Part shown: positions 24,541-39,700 of the stretch, one piece after another
Position numbering within the stretch: position 1 is the first letter of the stretch
How the letters are laid out: every line of letters starts with the position of its first letter
Assembly (NCBI RefSeq): GCF_963576545.1
Contig: NC_083638.1
Location: 27,758,900 to 27,822,899 of the forward strand
Direction: 5' to 3'
DNA length: 64,000 nucleotides
DNA from: Limanda limanda
Lineage: Eukaryota; Chordata; Actinopteri; Pleuronectiformes; Pleuronectidae
Notes under the pieces: generated by a model
Told to the model about the DNA's origin: nothing
Databases searched by the model: none
What the model saw: the letters and a program-made list of their open reading frames with translations, nothing else
Program-made: the position numbers and the translations under genes

Positions 24541-26864
24541 TCGTGCAGCTTAACGTACCTCACTGTATAAATATGTGCATGCCAAGTCTTTAGTTAAAGT
24601 ATTTTTAGTATAATTATAGAGGAAGCGCAAGAAGCCAAATAAAAGCACATAAAAGGTTTGCATTCACAACACACAAATTGTTAGCGCCACCCTGTCACTG
24701 AGCTTGACGACGCCGACTGACGCTAATTGCCACGAGCTATCGTTCTTCAAGCTCCCACAGACTGGTACACAAACCACTGCAAACACTTTCTGTTCAACTG
24801 TATGCTAATGTATTCATATATTCACATTCATATGGCATCCATGTATTTAAATGGCCAGTGTGTGTTGATCACACAATTCAAATGTCTAGCTCATGTAGAG
24901 TAGGCAGAGGCCTGCAAGGGGATCAGTACACTGTTTATTTTTTTTTTACACTGGCACTGACCCCAGAGCAGCAGGAGTCTTGTAGAAAATGTTTCCATCT
25001 GTAGAAGGAAGGAGATCAGAGTGTGTCTTCATGCCGTTTTGACATTGGAGGAGTTGAGCGAGGGTACCAGGGTCTGTTGTTGGGCGACAAGCACTTGTTA
25101 TTGTGTTTCCTCATTGAGCTTCCTCTTGTTACCTGTCACGAAGCTGACAAAACATGCTAGGGCAGATGGTGCTAGCTATGTAATGGAATCTGTTCCCTAA
25201 ATCCCATCTGTGGGATGCACCCTCCGATTCAGCTCCTCGAGGTAACAGCGATTTGCCTCAGATTGTCATGATCGATGTCGCTGGTTGTTATTGGCTGCGG
25301 CTGCGGGTGCGAGCAAAAAGATACAAAACACAACGCAAAACTATCCATGTAAACACAGAACAACAGTGAACTCTTGGAGTCTGAGCTCTGTTGCTTGAGC
25401 CTTGCAGCTCATAGATTTGGATTCGGTTGAAATGTACGGTAGCTCTCCGAAGGGTTTTGTCTGTGCAGTGCAGGGACCGCCACAGTGATGGGCTCGACAG
25501 GAAAGTGCTAGCTGACAGCAGTCTGTGATTTGCCAGTGGGAATAATGCATAAGAAATGGAAATCAAAATCTCTTTGTTGACTGTTGTTCCCTTTTGTCAC
25601 TACTGATTAATTAAACATTCACGAATGCTCAGTTGTTTGCTTGAAAGGCTTTTTCTTTTAGCGACTAGTTTCCCTCTTGTTAAGTTTTCATGTGCTGCGG
25701 AATTGTGGGGAGAATTAGAGGCTCTGGCCAAACCCACAATAAGTCATTCGTCTCTCTCTCTCTCCTCATATTCGTAAATCACGGGGTTCCTTTACAGTGG
25801 TGTTTCATCTTTATCGCACTGAAATGAGAATGTGCTCAGGACTCAGTGGATTAGCGGAAGTGTGCTGAGCAGTGGATAACTAATAAAGTCCAGAGGAAAG
25901 GGAGTGTAAAATAAACGGATGTTGTGGAAGTCGCCCGCGTATGAGCAAATCTCCACAGCGGCGAGGAACTGGAAAGCATTAAAATGTAATTATGGCACAT
26001 GCTATGAAATGCCGCATTACATCTGGTATTGAGTTCAGACATTGCTGAGTATGCTGATGTATTCCTGCTCGGCGTGAACCCACCTGCATCGAATAATCAA
26101 AAAATCTAATCCGCAGCGTAACAGGCTGGTTCTCCTGACGATGTTATCCCCTCACAGAGCTTGTCAGTTCCACTCCAGACTTCATCAATGTCTTACCAGC
26201 TCCTGACTTATCAAGCGTGTATCCGCTTGGTATCAGTGAGACCAGGGACATTATCAACACCCACGTTTTATCTGTCAAGGACTACGGTTAGATAGAAACC
26301 CCCCCCTCATTGAATGTCACCATCCCCCCATAGGAAACGGTCCCTACAGCCGGATGAGATATGTGACATGGGCCGCTGAGGTCGCCACGTTTCCTGTGTG
26401 CGGAGGAGCATAGAGGTTAATGGGAAACGAAGGAGAAAGACCTTTTGTTCTTCCTCTAAAAGGGCCAGTCGGATAAGACGTGTGGCTTTCTCTGACTTTT
26501 CTCTGACTTTCATTGCCCCAAATTGATGAAAATGAAGGTGACCACCGCTTTGATTGTTTAGTGGATCATCTCTCAAAGTACAGTGCAGCGATGAGAGGAA
26601 GTGGAGAGCAGAGGTGGTGGCTGTGCTGCAGGAGAGAGGCCCAGAATTTGATCCTATTACTGTAATCATGCAGTAGAAGGCTTAAGATTTGTGATTGCTT
26701 TGTTTGAATCGGTATTTCTGTAGTGCTCTGGTCAAGGGGGAAAAAAGATCCATCCAACAAATGTTAACTTTTGGAATATGTTTTTTTTTTTAAGCCAATA
26801 GAGTTTTGGCACTTTCGCGTGGGCAGTGGAACAATCTTACACAAAATGTAGATTTCTTTTGTGA

Positions 26865-27130
26865 ATCATAGACTGCACATAAAGAAGGACAACCCATATT
26901 CAAAAATGTATCCAAAATATCCTGGTTACACGCTGCCATCTTTTGCATTTTGAACCAGAGTCTGCACAGTATCAATTGGGGAATGCTGTGACAGTATCTG
27001 GTCTCGCCGACCAATCACATGTCTCAGCTGTCAATCCTGTCTTTTCACTCATCAAATAACAAATTAAAACCAAACATCCTTAAATAATTAGCACTTCAAC
27101 ATTTATCATTGTGATAAGAATGACCTTAAA
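26865..27130 (+). repeat. Dispersed fish-type interspersed repeat
   Basis: Starts with CATAGACTGCACATAAAG and continues with CCAAAATATCCTGGTTACACGCTGCCATCTT and GACCAATCACATGTCTCAGCTGTCAATC, then AAATTAAAACCAAACA. This order is familiar from a widespread teleost repeat beginning with an ATAGACTGTATATAAAG-like motif. Diverged copy; boundaries approximate. Confidence 0.5.
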
Positions 27131-29181
27131 TTATACATTTATTTAACATGTACTTTACATATTTAGTTTGGCCCATCCACTAACATATTCAATTTTGATG
27201 CTTTGGCTTCACTTTTGAGTGGCAGTCATGTCATTCATATTCACACACAGGCTATGTGGTGAATATATAAGCAATAATATATATATATCCATATATACAT
27301 TTTCACTCTTTGCTCTGTTTCGTTTTTGTGCAAGAAAACACAATTTGCTAACTGCAGCTCATTTCTGCAAAAGCAAATTGCCAAAAATGCCACCTGCCAT
27401 TGCTGGACATGAGGCTCAGTAAATGCTCTTTGGCTATGCACAGTTGCTGCACTTGGGTTTTGTGTCACTGCAGGCTGCAGTCACTGCTCTGGCCTGGTAA
27501 GTCGTGTGCTGTAGAACTTGTCACTACACATACTGCACTGTCTGCCGTGACAACCAACTTGATAAACTGACTGGACAATGTCGAGCTACTTTAGTTCCTT
27601 GAGATAGCCGTGTTTTGACAGAGCTAAATCTAATGCTAGTTTAGATATTCATTTTCATCCACTTAACTTTAGAGTTCCACCACTGGAGACAGCTATTGGA
27701 GAGAAAACAAAGTTTATACTTAACTTGCTACATTTGTGCTGTAATCGGAGTCAATATCCGTAAAAATGTGTAAATGCTAATGTTGTAGCAGACAAAAACT
27801 TAATGACTTAATTTAACTTACATAGGTGACTAAAGATCAGAATAAAAGTTTGTTAATGATTTAGTCGTTACAGGTATGTTGTTGGACAATTAATACATTA
27901 CAAATTACAATTTTACTGATACATTTATAATTTTGTATACAAATAGTAATGCATTTTAATTTGTGCATCCTTAATCATATGCAGTATTTTTGTTATTATC
28001 TGATTGTTGTTTCAATGTCTTACAAATTCAGAGGTTGTCTAATTTCTTTTAATTCTAATCTTCAGGACAAATACAGGAGCATGTGATCCCTCTGTAAATT
28101 GAAGGATAAAAAGCCAAATCATTATCAATCATCTTAATAAAGTGAATATTTGACATACCTCTTAAAAGCTAGTATGTTGCTTGTTTGTGCAGGCCTGGCC
28201 AAGATTTAAATTGTAATTCATTTGCATTGATTGCACAGATCTCACAGGATTCATGGATCCTGTTTCCACGTTATTGGGGTCTTCGACTTTAAGGCCACTA
28301 CAAGCTGAGAGACTCACACCTTATGTTCGTCGACCATATGCTGAAAGTCTGAGGCTCTGCTACCCTTCTGCCGCTAACAAGGGGGTTGTGATGTAGTTGA
28401 AAATAACAAAGTCTTGAAGTGACGCCTCAGGTAATTAGGAGCAGGTCGCTAGTCCCTCCTCCGTGCACTGGGGGAGGTGGGGTTGCAAATGACAATAATT
28501 GCAACGCTGCGAAACCAACTTGCTGAAAGTTGTTGTGGCGGATTAAACTCGTGCGAGAGATGCCCCTGGAGCGTTGGGCTGTGAGTGAGCTTCATTATCA
28601 GGGCGATTAATAAACAGGCGTGTAGACAGATGGCCCGTCTCCCCTTCGCATGGGCCGTGCTCTCTGAAACCCGACCAAAATGAGTACCTGTACGGATGCG
28701 CGGATCCTCGCCAAATGTGTCAAGATCGGCTAAATTGGAGTGCAGACATAAAACTGAAGTGACATTAATAGATTACCTGGAGCTGATTTGCATTTTCAGA
28801 GTTATTATGGGTGTGGGTAACAGGACTAACAGGCTCCGTCGTCTATGTAGGGCCTTAATGATGTTTCTGATTACACTCTCATCACCACCGGCAGCTGGGA
28901 AAATAAGTAAAGGCTTGTCATCACCGATTTGGACGATAAATGAGCAGACTTGATCAAGGGGGGACGTATGGAAATGAGCGCGATGCAGACCTTTATCAGA
29001 GCTGATCGTCTCATGCTTCTAACATTCAAACAGCAGAAAGCTCACTGTGATCGCTGGTGACTTAATATCCACATAGTTTTATAAGTGATACACTGAAACA
29101 TAATCCTTCATGAAGGATAACATTGTTAAGAACAACTGTGTGTTTCATCAAAGCATGAAACCCTCGGTGTGTGTCTCTATG

Positions 29182-29431
<250 letters not shown>

Positions 29432-32400
29432 TTTTACAGATTTGTATTACTCTTCTCTTACTTTCACCATCTTTCAGATCAATACAGAGAAGTTGAGCTA
29501 TTTCGAGAGCATTTCATGCTCCACTTGGGCCAGATGTTCTATAAAAATCCCCTTCCAAGATAAACCTAAAAATATGATTGTACTTTGCTGATCTCTGTAT
29601 TAAATCTTGAACATATTCTGGAAAGTCTGAGTGTGAATGCATTAAATGCAGTTTGATTTATCTAAACCCTAGCAGTATTTCAGGGTCACAGCAACCCACA
29701 TGAGTGAAAGAAGCACATTTATAGTGCATCTTTTATCTTGCATTTCTCTGTTGAGCTTTGAGCAGAGAGCTAGGAGCGTGAGTGTCTGGTGTTTGTGGCT
29801 CTCTCTTCTCTGATCCTAGACTCTGGTCAGGAGCTTGGCAGATGGACGGAGTGGCAGGGGGCCCTTGGCCCTTTAACATAGTGGGCAGCTGGGCTAGAGC
29901 TGGGCCAGTGCTGGGCTGGGGCACATCTGACGACCAGGCTCCTGGGCTGGGCAGGGACGTGGCAGACCGGGACTGTGGTGATGGTGGTGGGTGGCTCACA
30001 GGCTGAGCGGGGGTCAGAGGAGGTCAGTGCAGTGAACCTGGCCAAGGCTCTGACTCTCTTAGGCCTGTCTAACTGCCAGAAAGCCCACATGCCAACCTGC
30101 CCTATGCTGTGGCCGTGCTAAATGGGGATAGGACAGGCCTCCGAGGCTGAAAGGATTTAACTGACATGCTGGAGTTTCTCTGTAAATAACCTGCTCCTCC
30201 GATCTATCTCACCTCATTTGGCTACAGCATCTGCACTTGTGCATCTGTGTATGTTCCTGTGTTTGTGGGTGTTATAGGTTTTTGTTTTTTTTCACCTCTG
30301 TTTGTTTCTGTGATACTTGTCACGTGTCACTAACCCAGCGACTCCTTTTTCCTTTGTGTGCGTCCATTCTTCTTCACTGTTCGTGGCTTTAGCAGCTGCT
30401 GATAGAAGAAAATCACTGGTAATTCAGCTTCTCTTTGTTCCACACTCAGGCATAACATCGCCTGTGGTGGAATAAAAATGGCAACACAGATATTCCCCAA
30501 AAATACATATTGTTTGAGGAGAGAAAAAACAAAATCGCATCAAACACGCACAACAAAACAGTCTGTTCATCATCACACGCACAAATGTGTATAACTTATT
30601 CATCATATGTTATTTATTATCCAATGTACCTCTGAATTATGTATGTAATATCATCAGTCATGGGTCTAGATACAGTAATATAAGCCCTTTAGAGCCTCCT
30701 GGGGCTTTATTGCAGGCAGATATATGTACACATGTATATGTGAATGAATGCATAGCTCATGAACACACATGCAAAAGTGGATATCAGTGCACATATGTAC
30801 TAAAGCACATATATCCACAATTTTAGCATATACAGCCACCTTGCCACTTTAAAGTTGCTGTGTTTCAGGAGTAATTTGTCCCTGCTCCCATGTGTAGTCC
30901 ACAGAGATGCACTCTTTGTCACCCTCTCTCTTTCTCTCTCTCCCACTTTCCCTCCTGTACACACTTTTTTCTCCCTCTCTGTACTTCTCCCTCCCTCGCT
31001 CTCCCTTTCCTTTTCTTGTCATCACTCTCTCTGTTGCTAAGCTAATGCTCTCTCTCACTCTTCCCTTGAGGGAGAACAAAAAAGTAGCTGGCTCGTAGGT
31101 AATGAAGCCCTTCAATGTGATCTGCATAAGATTGCCTCCCTTGCTGCCCTCGCTGCCTTGCCCCAATGAATAGCAAAAGACTCTCAATGAGTCTAAAGAC
31201 CAAAAAAAAACCCAAGATTTCTGCAGCCCCGGTGTTGTTTCTTTTTCTTTTTTTCTGTGCCCATGAAGTAGAAAGAGAAGAAAAATGAAAAGGAAGGAGG
31301 AAAATAACAAACAAAGTTCATGAAAAGGAAGGTTAACGAGGAGGCGAGAGAGTGTGTGTGTATTTGTGCTATAGAGCATGTGTGAAAGCTGTTTTGTCGT
31401 TTTTATGCAGTGATGAGGAGAAGGATGTGAAAGCTGAGGCCACCCTCTGAGTACCGCTGAGTTGATGAATTCAACTGATTTAATGTAACAGGGTCAACAG
31501 TGGTACAATGAGACATGGGGGAAGCTCAAGTTGAAAATGAAAGCTGTATGGCTGAATGCATTTTTTTACATTAATAGCTGCAGTATTGGAATTAGTAAAT
31601 TCAATACCAGTGATATCCCAGCTTTGAAATGCATGTTCAGTCTCATTTTGTACTGTCATGCTGTCAGCAGGGCTAATCATTGTATCAAGGTCAGTTCATC
31701 GGGTTGAGAGTGAAAACAAGGACGCTGCATCCTCACCTCAGCGTTGCTGCAATGGCGGAGTGGAAGTGATCCGCTCCCACAGCGAAGACACTGAAGACAC
31801 TGCAGTGTCCTCTAATGGACACTGTTGGGCAGATTGATGAGTGAGTGAGTGACGTGGGATGGACGCATATAGACAACAAAGCATTACTTAAAATTAACTA
31901 GTGCAGTGGCTGTTACAACAAACTGTCACTACTTTATTGTTTGTGTGCTGAACATTGTGTGTAGAGGTTTTTATAAACAAGCAATGGTGCAAAGTAAAGT
32001 GAGAAAACTTTGGGTTCACCCTACCTGGTGAATCTGCAATGAAGATTTTACCATTGATGTTTTTACCTAAAATGAAACTGCGTTTGCTGAACCGTAGTTT
32101 ACTGTTGTGGCTTATATATAACTTTGAATGATTTAATAAACAGTTTTTCCTATATTGCATGTCGGCTATTTCAGCTGTTGAGCAAGTGACACAAATTACC
32201 AAAATAAAAGCTTTTCAACTCAGCTCGACATAAGGCTTTACAGCAGCAAAACGGACGTTGTGCTTTTACTCTGAAGACAACTTGCTAATGAAGAAATTAT
32301 TGTATGATTGGTGTTGCCAATGACAGAAATCGTCACCTGTAAATCAGTCAGTCCGATATGGTGAAATGAAAATCATGTAGATAATCTGGCGGTGACAGAT

Positions 32401-35341
32401 ACAGTAGACCGCTGTCTTCAAGTTGCAAACCGCTACTGTTTGTATGAGGACTTAGAAGAAGACATGTTCAACTCGATCTTCAGACTAAAGGCACACTGCC
32501 CCTCCCCCCCCCAGACTCTGCACTACATTCCTCCAGGAAATTTACAATAGTCGTGCCAAGTGTGAAGCTGATTAGATGAGCGGTTAATGAGATATGCGTT
32601 CCACATAGACAGACAGAAACACTTCTACCGAATTAGGTAGGTAGATTCAGGTTGAACCAGACGGATTGATTTGTAAGTTAAATATGATTAATAACCAAAT
32701 AATAAGATATCGATTAAACATTTTTCCTTTTTTCGGGGCAAAAATACCAATAATTGACTATAGTTCCAGCCTGTGAGTTGTGCTGCCTTCTTTGCTTGTT
32801 ATGTCCCGTCAACAGTACAAAAATTCCAATTCAAAGATGTCACCTTGTTCTTTCGTAGATAGTAACCGTGACTGGTTTTATGGTAGGTTGAAATGGGTGT
32901 TAAAGGTTTGTTATCTGTTTGCTTTGAATTTGAATATGCTCATTCCTGAGCAGTCACTGACGGCAGTACAGACAGTTGGCACACACTGAAAGAATAATTT
33001 CAAACTGAGACGTTCAGCCTGTGCTTTTAGTGGGAAATTGTATTAATTTATAAAAAAAAGAGGCTCTGCAGCCAAATGAGGGGCAAAGTCAAAGAAGACA
33101 CATGAAAAAAAATTAAAAAAGCGGTAAAAATCAATGCAGGGTTTCATGATTGTAGAATCATCTCCAAAAGACAGATCTACTGGATTATATCTGTTCCATT
33201 TCCTTGCCTGGTTATCACCTTTCTATTGAACCACACACTCGGCCTAATTAAGGATCTAGGTTAGAGAAAATACAACTGTGGCCTGTAGGTGGAGATTTTC
33301 TCAGGCTTCACAAAAGTCCTCCAGAGCTTTTGTGAAGTTGACACAGAGCAAAACAACCTAAAGGGCCATACATCTTTAATGCTTTAGACTTATTTGGTGT
33401 ACATTGTTTGGTTATCTGTAGATACATGTTTATTTTTCACATAGGCCCTCAACTGCAACAATATCAGAATAACAGATGTAGTATACTAACAGTGCTGTAC
33501 AACAGCTGGCCTTCAGCCTGCATGTGACCCCAGCACACCAGCACTAAACAGTAAACTATGGCCTTGAATGTATTATTGCTTTATACAATTTACAAGTCAC
33601 CGCAATGTAGAGCTTTTGCTTTTAGAGCAGGTGGGTTGCTTGTAGGTAATTCTGTGTTCCCCAATAAATGGCACACTTTAAGACTTTTTTATCATCTACA
33701 GTGATGATGATGACAAAAACAGTCTTCACATATACAATTAATTGTGGAACACAGAGTTGCATCCATTAAAACTATGTCTGTGCCTGGAGACATAGTTATT
33801 AGCTTGTTAGATGCTGACAGCAATAGTGTCATATGCTACACTTGGATTGGGAGTTTGCTCTTATTTTAAAACACATGACACGAATAAAATTGACATTAGA
33901 AGAAAAACTGATCACTTATTTTCAACATCACAATCCAACATCAACTCTTATCACATTCAGCAGAAGGATAGTTTCCCCTGCTGTTGAAGTGTTATGTTGG
34001 AACTGATTTGACCCATTTTAGTTGGACCCACACTGATGCTATCATGGTCTTTCTCTCCCTGGGACACAGCCATTGCCAAGCAAGGAAGGTCTGTTCATGA
34101 GGCGGATCACCTGACCTGGAGATGTCACTCCAGGGTTGATGCATCAGATTTTTAAGGTCAAAGAGGATTTTTGCTGAGGACTGACCTGTGGTTGCTGCCT
34201 TCTGGCCCATCATTGTTGTCGTCAGATACATCTCTGATATGTTCACTTTCTACAGACTTGAGTCTCACCTTGAAAGTAATTTTGTTGGTTGCAACAGAAA
34301 CATTGCAAGAATACCAGTCTACAAACATATTTTTTAAAAAACGGGTGAAAAAGACATGGTGAGCAGGTGCAAGATAATTTTGAAGGACAAAGACCCAAAC
34401 GAGATGAATTTGGAAAGAAGGAAAACGAAAGAAAAGCCAATTCAAAGAAAGAGTTTTTCGATTTATTTAAAATGCCAAAAGTGCAGAGGAACAAAGGGCT
34501 GTCAGCTCTTTTATCAACCGACGGGTAGGCGTGCATTATGGGTGAGAACAGCCCTGACACGCACAAATTGCAACTTATCTCCAGTTATCATCCACTGCCT
34601 TGAAGGGAACCAATTTTCAGTTTAAATCATTACTGAGTTATATTAGCTGGATAACTGAATATTTGTAATTCAGCGAAGGAGGGATATCATTGTCATATCA
34701 CGTCAGAAAAGCATGTTTGTGTGTGGCAGAGAGAGAGAGAGAGAAAGTCTATTGATCATGATGTGTATAATTTTCTCATCAATTTCTTTTGCAAGCTTTA
34801 TTTCATGGTTTGAAGAAATGAACATCTCTGTTTCACTAGTTTTTTATTTAACCTTGTCTCGTCCTTCTCTTGGATCGTGTCAAGGCTGACGGGCCAATGT
34901 CATAAGCATGTTCACTTCCTGCTGCTTCTTCTTTTTTGTCATCATGTCAGATCATCAGCCTCTCTGGGTTTGAGGACACTGGTTCCATGTCTGGCCAATG
35001 TTTGTTTTTTATTGTGAGAGGTGAGAAGGACGCGTGGCAGCTCCTAAGGGTTAACACAACAGAAGGAGGAGTGTTCTCACTACACACACATCCCATCCAG
35101 CTGGAGATAGATCTACTGAAACTCACTCAGTCATACACTTACACACTAATTGCATATCTGCCATCATATTTTATCGACACACTGATCTAGGATCATTAGG
35201 TGTACTTCTCTATGCAATGCTGCTCAACATTACAACATCTTGAAAGGAGGACCTTTTTTGACATTGTCAGGGATTCCTGAAATATGACGTTTGAAAAGTT
35301 CTACTTACATTTTTTATGGAAGTAATCAAACTTTTCCTGTG

Positions 35342-35486
<145 letters not shown>

Positions 35487-36686
35487 ATATTAGCCACCAG
35501 TGACAAAGTCATGCTGGTGAGTGGGAGGTCTGCTCTGCATCATCCCTATAGCAGGCAAAATGAGGAGGGCTCCAGTTCGCACCTCCAACTTGGCAAATGC
35601 TTACTCATATCTGCTAAGATGCCAGGATGCTTTCTCACACACATTCGTCAGTACACGGCCACGGCTCGCCGGTTAATTATTCAAGCGGAGAGTTATAGAT
35701 ATTTAATGCAGTGTTGTAGTCCCTTTTCTGATACACTTTTCCTGCTTTGCAGTCATTCCTCTTTGCTGTTCTTCGTCTCTGTATCGCTGTACCATGGATT
35801 GTTCACAATTTCTTTCCCACTTACTCTGGCTTGAGAAAAATATACAGCGAGAACTTTTTTCTCTCTGTAGCTCTGCTACCAAAAGTCAATGTGAATGTGG
35901 GATTTGTGTATTCGAGGCCACGCACCCTCCTGGTGCTTGAGGAGGTTTTAGAGCATCGAGCAGCATTAACAGGATCCTCTGTACTCTCATCCCTCCACGT
36001 GTGCATTATTAATTGTCTGAGGCACCAACCACAGCAATTTAGACCCTGAAGGCACCTGGCACTCATACCTAAAATTAAAAGCAGCGATTGCATCCCATTA
36101 AAACAGATAATAACACTTTTAAAAGTTACCTCTGGCTCCCACAAAAGACCACGAGGGCTTAAGTTAACAGCAAGAGAAACAAAGAGAAACTGATATAACG
36201 AGAGACACAAGAAGGGTCTTTATGTGCTGTGTGTGTGTGCATGTGTGTGCGAACAGCTTCAAGTGGCTACAGACGCGAGATTCATGTGGCGTTCTGTAGC
36301 TGGCAGTGAAGGGGATTGGTCAGTGCAACATAAATGGGGGTGGAACACATTCATCAAGGTGGCAGAGATTTGAGACTGGAGAGGTCCATCCAATCACCGG
36401 CAGAGAATAAAGGGGAGAGGCATAAAAGTCTGCACAGCAAGGTCATTTGAAAAAGAGGCTGATAAGACGAAAGGATCAAATCTCCTATACAGCCGAGGCC
36501 CGCCTCTTGATGTCTGTCCCCATTAACTAAAGCCCTCGCCTGGCTTGTACAGTTGCAGCCACGCCTCAGTTGTCTGATACAATGAAAGAGAAGTAAAAAA
36601 AGAAAAAGAAAAAGACTCGTCTGCCATGCTGCCACCGCCTTTATTTTGTCATCCGAATTTATTACCGTTCTTGTAATTTAGTTTGT

Positions 36687-36719
36687 AATCTTTTTCTTCT
36701 TTTTCTTTCTTGTTCAGGT
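36687..36719 (+). promoter_or_regulatory. Candidate recursive splice site in the long intron
   Basis: A long pyrimidine tract (mostly T and C from 36689) ends in TTGTTCAG at 36717 and is followed at once by GTATTA. An acceptor directly abutting a donor is the signature of a recursive splice site. It lies almost at the midpoint of the 25.95-kb intron. The donor half is weak beyond CAG|GTAT. Confidence 0.35.
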
Positions 36720-39700
36720 ATTACTTTAAATCGAATTGTTTTGTTTTATGTATTATATTGAAGACTGATACCTCATTCGGTTATGGTTGCTCCCTGAGCT
36801 TCACCCTCCTGTCCTGCTGTCATGCAGCGGGCGGATTTGTGCCATTACACAGGCTTCTTCTGCTCTGGCTGTTTGTGGATGGGAACACTGGCAGCTCTCA
36901 ACACTGCACTATGGATTTAGCCAGTTTGTGGTTTTACCACAGTCACAGTCTGGTGTCCATACACACAGACACACACATGGAGGCACCAGACAAACACAAA
37001 CACAGTCAATCCTACAGCAGGTTTACTATGTCACACTGGGGGCTGCTGTGTAATTGGGTGAATCTGCTCTCCAGCACGCTGCAGAGATAGCCCTTTAAAA
37101 TTTCACCTCACTTCTGGTGTAAACAAACCTTGGGATTACTAGGGGAGTAAATCCACACTCCACTATTTCTGTCGTTCTCTCCTGTCACTCCCCCTCTCTT
37201 TTTTCCCGGGCTGGCCGCCCACTTGGAGAGTTTAAGGCTGTGTTAGGTGTTTGCTCCAAATCTGGAGTGCGTTCTGTCTGTCTTCCGGTGTTTTATGAGT
37301 GGTTCCACGTTAACAAGAGGAGGAGTGTGTGTCTATCTCCATCACGGATACAGGTGCATGTGTGTGTTGGCATGTCTGCCGCGCGGACACTTTATGTGGC
37401 GGCATGCCGCTTTCTGTCTGTGTGTTCTCCGTGATGGATTGCTTGTCAGGCGGCAGCATAGCACCGCTCTCGCCGGCTGACGGAGACATTAAGTCACCAG
37501 TCACGTAGACGTACTACGTTTCAACATTCCTCTGGGGGAAAAAAAAAAATGCTTTAACCCTTCTCACTCCAGGACGCCTGTCAGATGACAGAGTGTATTA
37601 CTTAGGAGGTGCTCGTCGCTAAAACCTGCAGTATGGCTGGATTCAGTGGAGTTCAGCGTCTTAATGCAGTTGTGTGGGAGGTGAAGGACCTCTGTCACAC
37701 GTTGCTTTTAGATGGGCCAATTGCTGGAGCCGTGGGCCACAGGCTGTGTGCTACCACTGTCATTGAGAGGCTTGAGGTTTTATTGTAGTTCTGCAGGCTG
37801 CAAGAATAGAAAAATATATAATTGGCCGACAAAATGTATTTGCACGACACCAGTCTGGTGGAGTCACTGCTGAGAGACGATCCAGAGTGCGGACACATTT
37901 GATTGTGCTTGCTCCAGGTTGTTTGCAAAAAAAAAAAAAAAAGAAGGATTGACTATCCACCACTTTTGGTTACAAATATTTTTGTAAAACACCTCAGGGT
38001 ATTATGAAATCTACCTAATATTAAGAGATTTTTTACAAATTTTTGTTTGAATTTAGTCCTTCTCTCATGTGTTGTTTTTATTTTTAGTCAAATTGTAGTC
38101 ACAAACAGGTCATGTTACTCAGATCACAGCCTGACTCAGCGGATGTAGGCTGCAGGTATAAGCCTGCCACTGTGCCTCATGGTGTTCTCCTTCTTTCCAC
38201 CTTTGGCCTCTTTCCATTTTCAAAATACTCTACAGGAAACAACCAACAACCTCCGGGCTGCAACCTACACGCTGAAAATAGCAAGAACTCGATTGTGCTA
38301 TCATACAGTCGACAGGGTTTTCTGTTTTTCATTTGAAGGGAATTAGCAGATATAGTGAGAGTGTTTGCATCCACCTTCTGCAAACTCAGCAGAATGATGT
38401 TTGTAGCCATACCATTCTGCAACACGGATACAGAGCTGGGGAGATGGATCTGCCTTTGTAAGACTAGTCAGATCAGAGATTTATCCTTTGTTTGTTCACT
38501 CTGCTTTTTCACTTGCATCCTCTAAGTGTTATAGTATTTAATTTTACTTCTTGTCTTTATTTTATTTAAATTGAATTATTGCTCTTATTGCACTGCTGAG
38601 CTGACCTGTGATTTCTCGGCCAACACTTTCCACTTTACTGACTACATTAACCAATAAACTTGAACTTTAACTTTAGTGTAGTAGTGATTTAGTACATTTT
38701 TCTAAGTACTATGAAATAAATGATGCAACAATTCAAGTTCGAATTTTTGATTTAAAAAAAAGCAATTATTTAGTCTAACACTGACAAATATTACTTTTAC
38801 TGCTCTATTTCCCTCCAGCCTTTAAATGGAGGAATATCTACTCCTACCTACTACCTATTTCATTTGATAAGTAACACAATAATAAAATATATATTGCATA
38901 CTTATTTTTGTATTTCAAGTTTGGGGAAGATGTTTATTTTAAAAAATACAAAAAATGTCTGAACCAATCTACGGATTTGCAGAACTCCAACACCCATGAT
39001 TCAGAATAATGAAAAAATCCAAGTAGGCCAATCAGAGGCAGGGATGGGTCATCATCTCCTGAGGGTGAGGTGTTCATCTTTGACTCTATCATTAACTAGA
39101 GTAGGAAGCTGAGTGAGAAAATCAGTTATCTGGGTTTTTAAGATTATTACAAGCCAAGATCAACTTTATTTTTGGAAAATGAATGCACTTTACTCCCTGT
39201 TGCACTGTAGGTTGATAGCGTTCTTCCTTTCTCTTCCTCTTGCTGAAGAACCACTCTACTGAGACCAGGAGGCAAGTAGAGCAGTGTATGTCTGAACATG
39301 AATCTTTAAGTAGGCAAAACATGATACTTTCTAATTCCATTCTTGATATACATATACATTTTTATAGTGGGAATTTTGTCCACTAGTATCTTTCCATGGT
39401 GTTTTTCTCTGTCATGATTCTGTCAGATTAACCTCAACATAGACTTTGTTCTGTGTGTGTTTTGTAATGAAAAAAAATGTAACTCCAGCAAAAGCATATG
39501 GTATTACTGGATCCAATCTATCATAACACATTGTTCATTTTGTAATGGGTTTCCTCTCGATGCTTGGCATGGCCATAATCCTGTTTTGTTTCCTTTCATA
39601 CCGCCTGTGGTAGCGTGCACAGTGGCTCTGCATTCACACATACACACACACACAGAAAGGAGTAAACACACACACTGGGGGTTTTCTGCTCTTGGCCACC

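Noticed and set aside
30849..31379. 176-codon open frame on the minus strand
   Set aside because: Low-complexity Arg/Glu/Gly/Ser sequence from a purine-rich patch (CT-rich on the plus strand), typical of spurious frames.
32520..32650. Segment with AAGTGTGAAGCTGATTAGATG and ACAGACAGACAG-like tail, as in some fish repeats
   Set aside because: Only short blocks match a remembered pattern, which is not enough to define an element.
33992..34566. Cluster of minus-strand open frames, including one that ends its best stretch with ATTACTTTCAAG|GTGAGA
   Set aside because: It looks a little like an exon, but I recognise no family, the frames are not continuous, and no companion exon is seen. A protein search of both frames would settle it.
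38500..38680. Sequence ending CAATAAACTTGAACTTTAAC, like the 3' end of a LINE
   Set aside because: Only the tail-like motif is present. There is no reverse transcriptase sequence upstream.
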